Assembly (NCBI GenBank): GCA_951640195.1
Contig: OX621171.1
Coordinates: forward strand, 1,240,001 to 1,304,000
Length of the DNA stretch: 64,000 nucleotides
Origin: Porpolomopsis calyptriformis
Lineage: Eukaryota; Basidiomycota; Agaricomycetes; Agaricales; Hygrophoraceae
Direction of reading: 5' to 3'
This document shows, one piece after another, positions 33,324 to 45,570 of this stretch. Each line of letters begins with the position of its first letter. The stretch's first letter is position 1. The notes beneath the pieces were generated by a model, which searched no databases, was not told the DNA's origin, and saw nothing but the letters and a program-made list of their open reading frames with translations. A program made the translations under genes and the position numbers.

Positions 33324-34808
33324 CTATCCTAGAACTAAGTTCCAACTTAGGAAAATCTATCCTCTCTCTTATGAATAAAAGGAACTCAACAAATTCATTA
33401 ATAACAATCTACAAACTACCTATATACATCCCTTGAAATCTCCCCAAGCTGCTCCCTTCTTCTTTGCAAAAAATGCTAAAGAAATTAATGCAAAAGGTCT
33501 CAGCACTAGCCTCCATCCTATCTAGGACTATTGTTACCTGAATGCCTATACTATTCCTAATCAATACCCTCTCCCCTTGCTGTCTGAAATTCTTCAAGTG
33601 CCTGAAATTGCAATGGCTTCTCTCTTCATAGTAATCAACATTTGATGGGGCTTCAACAATGTACAGATGAAAGAAGGAGATGAATGGAAAGTAGCCTTCA
33701 TCAGCAATCAAGGACTTTTGAACTAACAGTTATATTCTTCAGACTGCAAAACTCTCCTGCTACTTTTTAGTGGATGATCAATATTCTTTTCAAGGAAGTG
33801 ATTGACTTAGGTTGTGTCCACATCTACATTGATAATATCCTTATCATGGGTGACAACCTCATGGAACTAGACTATTGGATAAATAGAACTTAGGAGATTA
33901 TGGAGAATGACTAGCTCTCTGCAAAACCAGTTAAATGCTAGATTGAGAAGGAAAGTTACTTACCTAGGAACTGTTGTCTTGAAAGGTCAACTAGTGATAA
34001 ACCCTCAAAAGGTAGATGCTATTATCAATTAGCCTACTCCCCAGAAGTTATGCAATCTTCAATCCTTTCTTAGTACTGCTAACTTCTAGCATTATTATAT
34101 CAAGTCATTCTCTTCCATTGTTCATCCTCTCACTAATCTCTTACATAAGGACCACCCTTGGTTCTAGTCTCCTTTATATTAGCAAGCTATAGATACTATC
34201 AAATCTAAGATTACTTCCACTCCTATTCTTAGAACTCCTTGTCAGGATCTCTCTTACCTTTTGGAGACTAATACATCTAGATTTGCAATTAGTACTATGC
34301 TACATGTATCTCAGAAGTATAATGACTAATGGCTCCCTATTAGCTTCTTCTCAAAATCCCTACTTCCTGTAGAGTGTAATTATCTGATACAGGATCTCAA
34401 GTTGCTCACAATTATCTTGGCTCTGAAGTACTAAAGATACCTTTTGGAAGGTGAGAGGGAACATCCTGTTCTTATTCACACTGATAATCTTGCCCTGAAT
34501 TTTTTCATGTCCAACTAGAGACTTTTAAGATGCCAAGCATACTGGATGCAATTTATTGCTCCTTATAACTTCATGATTAAGTACTCCCCTGGGAATAAAA
34601 ACAAAGCTGACAGACTTTCTAGACATCTAGATCACCTCCCTCTAGGATTTGACAAAATCAAAAATCAAGTCTTACTTCCAAAAGAATGTTTCATCAATTC
34701 AATCATTTTAATATCTGAACCTTCCTTTATATTATAACTCACCTTTGATTCTGACAAAATTCCCCAAGAGAATTGCAATAAACTTTTGGATCCTTCTTCC
34801 TCATACTC

Positions 34809-35138
34809 TGTTAAGTCTAGTATACAGAGATGATTTGGAGTTCTAAGAAGACAATAGGTAGGAGACTTTGTTGATATTCTGACTACAGATACAGGTGAAA
34901 GTGCATGACTTATATACCTGTTAACTATTAATACTTGAGACAAGTGTCTATGGGTTGTGTAAGATATTTGTATAAAGTATCTATCTAAGTCAAGAGAAGT
35001 TTGAGAAAGGTGTGATCAGAGACAATGTAAGTCTAAGACACATTTAAACATAGATTGAAAGATAACAGAACATACTAAATAGGGGAAGTAATTGGAGCAT
35101 CTGGAGTTGTCAGAGTTGTCAGAATTGTATATATAACA
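34809..35138 (-). repeat. LTR of the chromovirus family, diverged, at a junction
   Basis: TGTTAAGTC...TATAACA (330 bp) is followed by GTATCTCCC, the same polypurine-tract complement that follows the 3' LTR at 7803. This reads as the 3' LTR end of a minus-strand element whose interior is gone after about 60 bp. The flanks do not form a duplication. Confidence 0.65.
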
Positions 35139-35199
35139 GTATCTCCCTTTCAAGGTTAAGCCCTAGTGAAAAATCAGTCTATTCAGACTGACCGTGAGT

Positions 35200-37296
35200 G
35201 ACTGTAGGAGATTGGATCTATTCTCACCATCTCTGGCCAGCTCACATCCATTTGAAGAGCATTTTCAGTACCGCTTTCAGCTATCTAAATACTCTTTTGA
35301 GTACATACTTTTTTGTAGCTATTGCACAATGCAATTCGATTGTCTATTGCACTGTTCTGTCCAACTTTTCTTCTACCAAGTCCAACTTTATACCTGTTTG
35401 TGGATGTAAAAAGCATTGCGGTGGTGCTCCTTGAGAAGTATCACATGCAACCTATAACTGACATTTACAATGGTATACACTTGATACCTTTTCCCCTAAG
35501 CTCTATCAGTTTCTTGCATCTCAGTCTAGCCAGCCATCTGAAACCTTGAATAGGCATTGTCAATCTAAACAACCTCAAGACAATGGTCTACAAGTGATCC
35601 AACCTATTGGCAAAAAGTGCAGAAGTAACTAAGAGAATGTGGCTAGGTATGAACCTGAATTCAGGTGTATAAACACCCAAGAGGATGGAGTGTATTGATA
35701 CTATTGATCTATCTACATCTAACCTGTCTGTGTAGTTCTATGAAGCTGAGTATTCCCTCTACAATACTCAGTCCAATCAACTACCCACACCATGTGGAGT
35801 ATCTGGCAGCTCTAGTAACTTGCTACACTCTGATCCAGACCCTGGAAGTATAGAAGATCAATGAAATCAAGACCCACAATAAAATCTCAATACAACAGAT
35901 CACCATCATGACTAACTACAAGATGGCAATGATGATAAATACCACATACTTCAGGTTGAAGAGATTGCAAACTGTATGAAGCTAATTGATCTTATCAAAA
36001 ATACTCAACTAGGTGATGTACATGACAAACTTGATGAACACTTCTGTGAGCATCTGTGCAATCCACCTGAGGAGCCTCTCATCATCAATGAACCTGACCT
36101 ACAGCTGTCAATCAAGATGTTTCTATCCACTGAGCATGCTTCTCAAGGGATTTACAACATGGCTCAGGAGACTATTCACAAATGCTTCCCAGAATGCAAG
36201 ATGCTCTCCCTCGATCAAGTCAAATGACACATTGCTGAGTTCAGCAGTGTTGTTCTGATTGTCCATAACATGTGCCCAAACACTTGTCTCACATATGTTG
36301 GCCCATGGTTGGAACTTGATCACTGCCCCAAATGTAGTGCAGACTGATACAAGAATGGTTCTACTAAAGAGAAAGTCAGCTGCCAACAGTTCTATATAAT
36401 CCCCATTGGTCCCCAGCATCAAGCTCTGTGGAGGTCACCAGAAGGTGCAGGAGACATGTGGTATCATGAACAACACACCAACAATCTCCTCAACAAGCTG
36501 GAACAAAATGAGGGCCATATCTCACTGTATGACAATGTCTTCTGTGGGAGCAACTACTTGTAATACATTCTCAATAGTAAAATTACTGCTGGTGATATAA
36601 CATTGATGCTTTCTATTGATAGTGCCCAACTTTACAAAAACAAGGCTTCTGACACTTGGATATATATCTGGATTATCCTTGATCATGCTCCTGGTGTCTG
36701 ATACAAGAAAAAATATGTCCTTCCAGGAGGATTCATCCCTGGTCCAAATGCTCTAAAGATTTTGAATTCTTTCTTGTTCCCTGGTCTCCATCACCTTGGT
36801 GCAATTCAAAATGAGGGACTCAAGATCTGGGATGCCTCATGTTGCTATACATTCATATCAAATGTCTTTCTATTCCATGTATGTGCTGATACTATTGGGA
36901 TGGCCCAAATCACTGGCTTTGTTAGCTATTATGGAAAAAATGGCAACTGGATCTACTGCCCACTACTAGGCTGTCACAAAGAGGGACTTCCCCATTACTA
37001 CCCAGCATGTCTCAAGCCTGATAACTACTATGTTGCAGGTTGTGACCACAATAACATTCTGATTCATTCCCTATCAGGCAGTTTAATCAAAAAGTACCAG
37101 CAAAACCTCTAGCTAGTCAAAACCGCTTGCAACAAGACTCAGTATGAGCTATGTCAGCTTGTAACTGGTATCTGCAAGCCAACTATTTTTTCTAGTCTTA
37201 CTCATATCATTGATGTCTCAAGATACTTTAGCCTTGACATAATGCATCTTCTATCCCTCAATGCACCTGATCTCACTGTGAAGCTATGGCATGGAA
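35200..37296 (+). pseudogene. Tnp2-type (CACTA/EnSpm) transposase, truncated by a gypsy insertion
   Basis: An N-terminal zinc-finger-like block (VCGCKKHCGG) lies near 35395-35430. Acidic and spacer text follows, then MKLIDLIKNTQLGD (35976), LSTEHASQGIYN, and after a short frame change CPNTC and LDHCPKC (36270-36340). The core follows: LSIDSAQLYKNKASDTWIYIWI (36610), KKKYVLPGGFIPGPN (36710), FLFPGLHHLGAIQNEGLKIWD (36770), GLPHYYPACLKPDNY (36985) and KPTIFS-SLTHIIDVSRYFSLDIMHLLSLNAPDL up to VKLWHGM at 37290. It stops exactly where the LTR at 37297 begins, so the C-terminal third is missing. Intron-like breaks and a few stops (for example near 35432) are present. Confidence 0.75.
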
Positions 37297-37597
37297 TGTT
37301 ACAGCTAGTTCATTTTTTGTCTCATTCACTTATCTTATCTAATCTTTATCTAATCTTCTCTTAGATTAGAGGTGATAATGCCATTGGCCGATGAAGACGT
37401 GCTGTGCATTAGTCAGCTGTTCCATAGATTGTTGCTGTAGTTATCACAATCACAGCCCAGACCCAGGTAGATATAAGTAGAGTACAGAATGCTTATATCT
37501 TCCCTAGTTTCATCCTTCAACGTTGTCACCACTAGCTTATGCGCTAGTCTCTTTGCGATTTACATCAAGCAACCTGAGTCCCCCTGCTGACATAACA
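37297..37597 (+). repeat. 5' LTR of the 37.3-43.3 kb gypsy element
   Basis: TGTTACAGC...GACATAACA (301 bp) carries a TATCTTATCTAATC tract and a GATATAAGTAG box. It is directly followed by an untranslated leader and gag. The solo LTR at 49448-49822 is an inverted relative. The flanks differ, as expected when the other LTR is elsewhere or lost. Confidence 0.8.
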
Positions 37598-37770
37598 GAA
37601 GGACGAAACTCTCCTCTCACCTCGCTACTCTTCACAAGAGCTACTGGTCAAACTTCATCTGACACCAACCGCTTTTGCTTTGAGTTATCAAGTAAAAGCT
37701 GTCACTGTTGCCTCCCCAGAAGTCCAACAGGCTCCCCTCGACCGACCTGTTCTCTTTTGCTTTGAAAACC

Positions 37771-39649
37771 ATGAGAGACCCCTCGGGACATCCTCATACA
37801 GTATCAAGTGTGACCACCAACCTGGATCGATCTTCATCCACCCCACCCCCATCCTACTCTCCTCCTCATCAATCCCCTTGGGCTTCGATGAGTCAGCTCA
37901 TTAGCTACTCAGAACAGCAAGCCATTGATGCTTTAGAGATCGAATGAGACCAACTCAAAGTTCTTGCGCTCAAGTTCTCCCATCTCACCTTCGATATCAC
38001 TCCTCCCATTTCTGCCAACCTTTCCCCCGCCTTATCTCACTCCTTGCTCTCTTTGGATTCATTTTACACTGCCCCCTCGCCCCTGGATTCCTCAGATAGC
38101 CTTGACCCCTTTCTCGAAATTGAACCACACATGTTTAACTGTGTTCATGTCAGAATCTTTCATTCCCCAGTTCTCGTTGCAAATTTTCTCACTTCCTCCA
38201 TCTGTGTTTTCTATTGTCGCGGATCCTCTGGTCACATCAGAGAGATCCATGTCTGAGATAATCTTTCACCACGCCACCCCATGCAGGATCCCGTTGATCA
38301 AGCTACAGGCTCACAGATGACAAATTAGAGTTCCAGGATGCAGTCGACACATCCGAGATACACTCACCCTTATCATCTCAGATCCTCAACCCCTCAACTC
38401 CTTCTGTCTTCTCTATTCTTAGACCAACCACTCTCCCCACCCCTTCTCCGCAACCCACAGATACACCCTTGCCTTTCATGTTCAGCTGTCCCCGCTTTCT
38501 CCAAACCCTGCCACCACCTCTTGCTCACTTGTCATCCACTCCTACGAAAGCAAGCACCTCAACCTCCCCGCAATGACCACTCCTGGAACCCCCCAAGAAA
38601 CTGAAAGACTCTCCTCCACCGGGAAGGTCTCCCTCCCCCTCTGAACTGAATCCCTCCCCTCATTTTTCTCCAGCTCCTTCCCCTTCTTTGTCTCCCCCAC
38701 TGCCTTCAAATCCAAACCCACTTCCTCCCTTGCAAATGCCACCAATGGCTTCAGTCTCGAAAATGATTAAGCTTGCCCAACCCAACGTCTTCAATGGTGA
38801 TAAAAAACTGTACAAGAACTGGTTCTGCTAGGTCATTATTTTCCTTCGTGGCAGCGAAGTCATGGATCCCGAGAAGATGATACTGGTTACCCTATTGTAC
38901 ATGAAGGAAGGCATCGCCACCAAATGGGCCCAGCAATACATGGACAACTACTTCAGCTGGACAGACCCCATCACTGGCAATCTTGTCCCTCTCAGCCCCT
39001 GGAAAGACTTCATGGATATTCTGGATGCTGTTTTCACTGACCACACCATGGAGCAATGTGCCTGTGAGGAAGTTGAGCACTTCTCACAAGGACAATTAGG
39101 TATCATAGACTACTTTGTCAAGTTGGAACTCTTGTTCTGCCAAGCTGGCCTTGTCAGCCAGGATAAAGAATGCATCCAGATCCTCAAAAAGAATGTCTGC
39201 CAGGACATCATTTATCAAATGTACATGTCACCCCTGCTTCCCACCACATACCCCAAGTACCACGAAAAGGTCATGGCTATGGGTCAATTGCTGGAACATT
39301 TCCATGAACAGGAATGATGCCAATGCCCATCTGCCCCCCTTTCTCATCTGTCTTTTCATCCCTCCATCCCATGCTTCCACCCCCCACCTCCCCAGGACAA
39401 GCAAGTGCTATTGGGCACCATCCATGGAGGCCAGGGTCTTCCAATGGACCTGAGCAAGATGAGACAGACCAATAGGTGCTACAACTGTGGTCAGATTGGA
39501 CACTTCCACCAGGATTGTCCCCAAGAGCTCAAGAAGGTTAACATTCATGCTCTCCAGCATGAACTGACCATCAACAAGATCTCGGAGTTGATGAACTTCC
39601 TTTCCACAGAGGAACACAATGCTGATAAACCCACCCCTGACAATGATAA
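37771..39649 (+). pseudogene. Gypsy gag
   Basis: Gag starts near ATG 37771 (MRDPSGHPHTV) with a Pro/Ser-rich N-terminus and a TGA at 37945. After frame damage around 38140-38750, the capsid core is clean from 38750 (MIKLAQPNVFNGDKKLYKNW, then EKMILVTLLYMKEG, WKDFMDILDAVFTDH) to 39316. A CCHC zinc knuckle (CYNCGQIGHFHQDC) lies at 39478-39519. The N-terminal region is C-rich on the plus strand, unlike the AT-rich surroundings. A solo LTR at 39650 ends the readable part. Confidence 0.85.
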
Positions 39650-40060
39650 TGTTATAAACTGGTTGTTGTTGAGATGGTTTTACTTTGGAGTGCTCTGTCC
39701 CAAGATGATGATAATGTCTCAAGTCCTAGTTATTGGGGTATCTAACGAGGAATCAGACTTAAGGTCTGAGTACAACTAACTAGGGGTTTATATACTGACT
39801 ATGCTACTGTGGATGAGTCAGTGTTTACATGAGGAATACATGCGACGAGTGAAGATAAGCATGATAGGGAACTCGGAGCATGTGAAAGGATGAAACATAA
39901 TCATCAGAAATGAAAAGTATCCTATCTTGGATAAATGAAAAAGATAAGGTCATAGTAAATCCTATGATGAAACTGTGGGGAATCCAAAGCAAGATAAGGT
40001 AGATCTGACTAAACTACAAGGACAAACATAGAGAGAAATGGAAAATTTACATCTGTGACA
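39650..40060. repeat. Probable solo LTR, 411 bp, GATAA/GATGA duplication
   Basis: TGTTATAAAC...ATCTGTGACA sits between gag and protease with GATAA before and GATGA after (one transition apart). It contains a GTTTATATACTG box near 39787. TG...CA ends and 5-bp near-duplication support a solo LTR; no second copy is in the window. Confidence 0.6.
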
Positions 40061-43000
40061 GATGATCAGGATTTTGGCGACGGTCAATGAAGATGCGCTC
40101 ACTTCACTCGACGGAATTGTGTTTGCTTTAGCATTGCGAACAGACAGTATCAGACACCCCCTTGGTTACCCCTTCTCCCCTTTCCCTCCCTTGTACTACT
40201 ATGATAGCATGTACATTAATTGATACCAACAAGTCTGTCAATGAAATTTGTCCAACCCTGTCTATGCCAGATGTGAACACTGAGTGCCCTGAATTCCCTG
40301 AATCCCCCATTCCTGAATCATCATCTCTCCCTTCTGTTGATTCAATTGACATCAACTCTCTTTCTTCCCCTCTAGATATTGTTAATGCTATTAAGGAACA
40401 GGCTAATCAAGCAATCCCAATTCTTCAAAAATGGTCTCACCCTGCCCGATTGCTGGAGATGACTCAAACCATGATCAATCAGATCAATGCCCTCTCAATG
40501 GAAAATGCTATCTGAGCCCTCCACGAACTTAAGGAACCTCATGTGTTTGTTTGTGGTTCAGGCTTGAGGAATCAATTGACCCTCAAGACTATCATCACTA
40601 CCTTGGATAATCATACTGAACATCTCGCAACTGCTCTCATTGATAGTGGCTGCAAAGGTTTATGTATTGACATTAAATATGTCTATGAAAACAACCTTCA
40701 CACAACCAAACTCGCTTGACCCATCCCGGTACATAACGCCGATGGACAACCCAATTCCAAGGGACCCATCTCCGAAATGGTTGCGCTCGAGCTCAAGGTC
40801 AGTACTCATGTCGAATGAATTAACTTCGGTATTACAAACCTTGGCAAATCCCAAATTTTCCTTGGATACAACTAGTTAAAGATTCACAACCCCTCCATTG
40901 ATTGGAAGGTGAACTCCCTAGTTCTTGATCGATGCCCCCTAGATTGTTATCCCACTCCTTTCCCAGACTCCATCAACATCAACAAACTGACCCTTGAGGA
41001 TGGCGATCAACTACTCATAGTTGACTTCAACCCTGCTATCCAGATTTGTTTGATGGGAACAAAGTCTCAGGATCTCGTGATCAAGGCCTGGGAGGCCTAG
41101 AAGAAGGACTGTACCTGGAAGGAAATTGTTCCCGAATACCTCCACGAATTCCAAGACATCTTCACCAAAGAAGACTTCGATGAACTCCCCCCAAGTCATC
41201 CCTGGGACCACGCAATCGAACTCCTCCCCAGAACTGAAGAGAAGCTTGACTGCAAGGTCTATCCACTCTCCATGGATGAATGCACCCAATTGGACGAGTT
41301 CTTGGAAGAGAACCTCCGCACTGGATGGATTCACAAATCAATCTCCCCCATTGCCTCCCCGTTCTTCTTCATCAAGAAGAAAGATGGTCGACTACGTCCC
41401 ATCCAGGACTACAGAAAGCTCAATGACATGACTGTCAAAAACCAGTATCCCCTCCCTCTGACCAACGAATTGATTGACACCCTACAGAATGCTCGCTATT
41501 TCACTAAGCTAGATGTTCGATGGGGATACAACAATGTCTGGATCAAGGAAGGAGACAAACACAAGGCTGCATTCCAAACCAATCGCGGCCTGTTTGAACC
41601 CCTTGTCATGTTCTTCGGTCTCACCAACTTGCCTGCAACATTCCAAAATATGATGAATGACATTTTCCATGTCTAAATCATCGAAGGACATGTCTTGGTC
41701 TACATAGATGATATCCTTATCTTCGACAAGGATCTTGAAATGCACCACCAACATGTTTACAAAGTTATAACCACACTTCGCAAACATAAACTCTACCTCA
41801 AGCCTGAGAAGTGTGATTTCAATCAGTGACAAGTGGAATACCTCAGTGTCATTATATCCGAAGGCCACGTCAAGATGGACCCTGTTAAGGTCCAGGGAAT
41901 CACTGACTGGCCAACCCCCAAATGCAAGCGAGATGTTCAAGCTTTCCTTGGATTCTGTAATTTCTATCGTTGATTCATCCATCATTTTGCCAGGATTGCT
42001 CAACCCCTCAATATGCTAACTGGAAACACTCCCTTTGACTGGACAACTGAATGCCAGGATGCTTTTGACACCTTGAAAAGGATCATTACAACCTCTCCTG
42101 TCCTCTCCATTGCCAATAATAATGACCTACTCCATGTGGAAACTGATGCCTCTGACTACGCATTGGGCACTATATTATCACAAAAACAAGACAACATCTA
42201 GAAGCCCATTGCTTATGTCTCCAAGGCTTTTACCCCCATGGAACAAAATTACCAGATCTATAACTGCAAGTTGCTCGCGATAATGACTGCACTCCAAGAG
42301 TTCCGCAAATGGCTGCTGTCTGCTAAGCAAGTCTTTGAGGTTTGGATGGATCACGCCAACCTCCAGTACTTTAAGCTACCCCAGAAGCTGAATAGATGCC
42401 AGGCCAGATGGCTCACGGAGCTCCAGGACTATCACTTCACTCTCCACTATGTTGCCAGCAAGGCCAATTCCAAGGCCAATATCCTGTCGAGATGACTAGG
42501 TTTTGAGAGGGGGGTGAATGACAATGACAACATTATTTACTCCCAGATAATCTTTTTCCCACCTCAGACCACCCTATCATAGATCTCTGCCAGGTTCAAC
42601 ATGAGATTGAACCCACTAATTTCCACTCCCAGATTCAAAATTCATAGTGAAATGAAGAAAAACAAGCCACACTCCTTCAAGAAAAATGTAAAACTGATTG
42701 GAATACCCGAGATTACAGCATCAAGACCTTCCTGGACTGGACTTACATCTCAAAGGACACCCCACTCTGCCACGAAATCATCACTCAATACCATGACAAT
42801 CCTCTCTCTGGACATTACGGCTCTTTCAAGACCTCTGAAGCTGTGTGTCACGACTACTAGTGGCCTACCATCAGGAGAGATGTCAAGACTTATGTTCATG
42901 GCTGCGAAACATGCCAATGCACCAAGGCATCCCAACTCCCCACGAAAACCCCACTCCACCCTTTTGACCCTCCTCCTTGACCATGGGATACGATTACAGT

Positions 43001-43268
43001 CAATCTCGTTAGCCCCATACCTGAATGTCAGGGCTATAATGCAATTCTCATGATCATTGATCACTTCTCAAAGGCTGTCAAATTTGAAGCCACCCACATC
43101 GAGCTGAACTCCAAAGGGTTCACAAAAATCATTCGGGATCATATCATCCAAGATCACAGTGTCCCTGACGCATCATCTATGATCGCGATCCATGATTCGT
43201 TTCCAAGTTTATGACTGATCTCTTTCGCCTTCTGGGCACCTCCCAGAATGTATCCACAGCCTACCATC
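40061..43268 (+). pseudogene. Gypsy pol: protease, RT, RNase H, partial integrase
   Basis: Protease shows ALIDSGCKGLCID at 40640. RT runs 41120-41830 (CKVYPLSMDEC, FFIKKKDGRLRPIQDYRKLN, YFTKLDVRWGYNN, YIDDIL at 41701-41712). RNase H covers 42120-42490 (HVETDASDYALGTILSQ, WMDHANLQYF). The integrase zinc part begins at about 42745, and its core has WDTITVNLVSPIPE near 42985, where relatives have Asp at the Asn. The frame stops at AYH (43268), where the gene-bearing unit starts. Only about ten stops interrupt 3.2 kb, so this copy is younger than those at 1 and 30 kb. Confidence 0.88.
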
Positions 43269-43931
43269 TGTCACAACTGTAGTTGCAAGTCTTTTCATTA
43301 ATCACAAGGCAGGCCTTGGAGCTTAATAAGTCTAGAAGGATGTAGAAGAAGGTTCTGATAGGAACATCTTTGTAAAGGGTAATGATTCCCTCAGTGGTAA
43401 GTTTGACTTCTACAAAGAAGTTCTGTTGTAGGTTAAATCTGTTTCATGCCTCTGCTGAGAGTTTAGGGAATATAGGTATGAACAGTTGGCTTAATAGTTT
43501 CAGGTTTTATGTTTCTCTTTCCTTGTTCTGATGGAAAGGAAGTCTGATGATTCTGATTGTGTTCGTGCTACTACAAGTAATCTCACAGGAGGACGAAGTG
43601 ATGATCCACTTTGCCCTCAGGGTTTATATAGTATTTCTAAATTAGGAGTCATTATGAGTCAGCCTCTGTAGTCACCCCATTTTCTATTGTTCACAGCCTC
43701 CAATTAAGGTTTGCCATTGTTCCTAGTCATACTGTGGAAGGCTGTGTGCTTCTGATGACTCAATTCTATTAGGCATAGCCTTCCACAGCACTGGGCTGTG
43801 TTGTCTTATGACTAGTTCCTATTGTTCTTCTGGTCATGAGATTGCCTTTGTTTCTATCTCTTGTCCGGCATATCGGGTTTCTCTTCTCTGACTGAGGAAC
43901 CTCCTTTTGGTCCTCCCTTTGTTCGTGGGCA

Positions 43932-43939
43932 TATAAAAG
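43932..43939 (+). promoter_or_regulatory. TATA box of unknown gene copy C
   Basis: TATAAAAG lies 48 bp before ATG 43987, with spacing identical to copy B. Confidence 0.55.
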
Positions 43940-43986
43940 GTGTGGAGTTGTATCCCTATGCTTCAGTTCAATCCTTGTTAATCATC

Positions 43987-44796
43987 ATGACTCCCTCCCA
44001 CCAAGGCCACTACGTTCGATTCTTCAAGCAGTCTGGGGTGGTGCACCGCCCTGCCCCTGTCTTCCTTGATTGTGATTCTTTTCATTACTACATTCAACGT
44101 ATCCCTTCCGATACCGAACTCTGTTGGTCTTCTTTCTCCTGCTTTGCTTGTGGTGGCAAGCACAAAGTCAAGAAGTGTCCGTTCGTTCACTAGCCAATCC
44201 AGTATGCTTGTGGCTTGATGGAGGATCCACTTGGTGAGTACTTTGTTTTGTCTTTATTGGTCTATGTTTATTGATAATAGGCTTTCCCTTTCTTAGCTTG
44301 GGATGATGACCCCCCTCCCCCTACTTCCTAGCTCCCTTTGGAGGAGCGAGTCAATTGGAGTTCTAATCGTTGGGGGTACCCTCTCCCCTTTGCTGATCTC
44401 AAGCCTGAGCACTGGGCTGGCAGTCCCCCCTTCTGTCCTTGGACCCCTGGTCCAAGTCCCGTTTCTAGTTGTAAGCTCTCAACTCTCTCACTCTCTTCAT
44501 ATTTGTTAACTCCTTATCTCTTTAGTGGAAGATTTGTCAATGTCAAGATCGAGGAGGAAGAAGTCCCTCCCAGTTTGTTGTGGAGTCCTACCAATGATTG
44601 GTTGGGTGAGGAAGCGAGAAAGATTGTGATGAGTTTTGTCGAGGGGAAGGCTGCTGAGTTGCAGGCCTCTGGTGGAGATACCAATGGGGTGATCTATTGG
44701 GGAAATAAGTTGGCCACTTTAGATGGTCAAGTAGTTTCAAGTTTCATAGAGTTCTTGAGGGATAGTATGGTACAGGAGATTGCCAAGACAGACTAG
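43987..44796 (+). pseudogene. Unknown three-exon gene, copy C
   Basis: Exon 1 is 43987-44233, intron 1 is 44234-44296 (GTGAGT...CTTAG), exon 2 is 44297-44470, intron 2 is 44471-44525 and exon 3 is 44526-44796. It aligns with copy B along its length. Two TAG codons replace Trp (exon 1, after CPFVH) and Gln (exon 2, after PPPTS). The Trp lost in copies A and B is intact here. A 19-bp deletion at the start of exon 3 shifts the spliced frame, but reading through intron 2 restores it. The three copies together define a 237-residue ancestral protein. Function is unknown. Confidence 0.65.
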
Positions 44797-45160
44797 TCTA
44801 AATAGTTAGTCGGACATGGACTTCCCCCTCTTGTACAAATAGTCTCTGCTGCCAATAAAGATAGCCCCTTCCCAAAGAGAACAGGCACAGAAAAGAGAGG
44901 AAAAGAACAGAATTTTAAGAGAGTGAATGCCAATTTCATGATAGGCTGTGTGCAACATTCGGGGGGGCATCGTGAGAAGTCTACTTCACCTGTTCTCCAG
45001 TTAATTGAGGGATTGTGTTTCTGAAGCCATAGGTGTCCAAGGATGATATTCATCTTCCCTTGGTTTGTCACCAGGAGCTCGAGGCATTCTCTATGTCCTT
45101 TGTATTCTATGATCACCATTGACTTTCCTGTGATGGCTCTAGCAGCATTCTTAGTGCCGT

Positions 45161-45371
45161 TGTAAGGGTTTTGGTTCTTGCCTTGGTCAAGACCAGACTG
45201 AATATGACCAATATCTATTGGGTGCGGTATCTCTGGTACAAGCGGTGGCAAAGGGTTAAAACATACTGTAAATAGTGGTAAATACAGCCTCTATACTGCT
45301 CTGAGGTGCCAAACACCTATCAACACTGATCACCTGCCTCTGTAGGCTCAGTAATAGCCATATCTGTTACA
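45161..45371 (-). repeat. 3' LTR of the short-LTR element
   Basis: The 211-bp TGTAAGGG...TGTTACA repeat is preceded (on the minus strand) by a polypurine tract and followed by GCCGT. Confidence 0.9.
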
Positions 45372-45570
45372 TCCTCCCTCACCAGATTGACCTGTAGGGT
45401 ACAATCGACAATGACAGCCTAGGATGTAGGCTTCAAAAAATACACTAGAATCAAGTTTTGATTCTGCAACTTGAGTCGGACTCAAGTATGATTCTGAAAA
45501 TAAAATGCTGTTCTGCATTATATCGCTCCTTCCCCTCTTAGAAGAGGTTTCGAAGGCAGCACATGTGATT

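Larger units (their letters stand above)
30049..34808 (+). pseudogene. Ty3/gypsy gag-pol relic with four solo LTRs inside
   Basis: Gag text begins near 30120, and the capsid part near 30490-30960 (AKPAEFDGTP, ARLKMTRIGDAYN). A CCHC knuckle (CFHCGKKGHYANVC) lies at 31151-31192. Protease shows LIDSGASGNFID at about 31640, then FPWLNHHNPTINW on either side of insertions. Reverse transcriptase runs from about 33440 (NQYPLPLLSEI) with YIDN instead of YIDD at about 33825-33836. RNase H covers 34230-34620 (LLETNTSRFA, KYSPGNKNKADRLSRH). Frames are broken by TAG, TAA and TGA throughout. The element is cut at 34808 by an LTR, so integrase is absent. Confidence 0.85.
43269..44943 (+). mobile_element. 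Third copy of the gene-bearing 1.7-kb unit
   Basis: It begins TGTCACAAC and ends TTTCATGATA, the inverted equivalent of 2114-3822 over its whole length. Unlike that insertion, its flanks (CCATC and GGCTG) do not match. The left flank is a plus-strand gypsy integrase and the right flank a minus-strand gypsy protease. It therefore marks either an ectopic recombination or an insertion followed by rearrangement. Confidence 0.7.
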
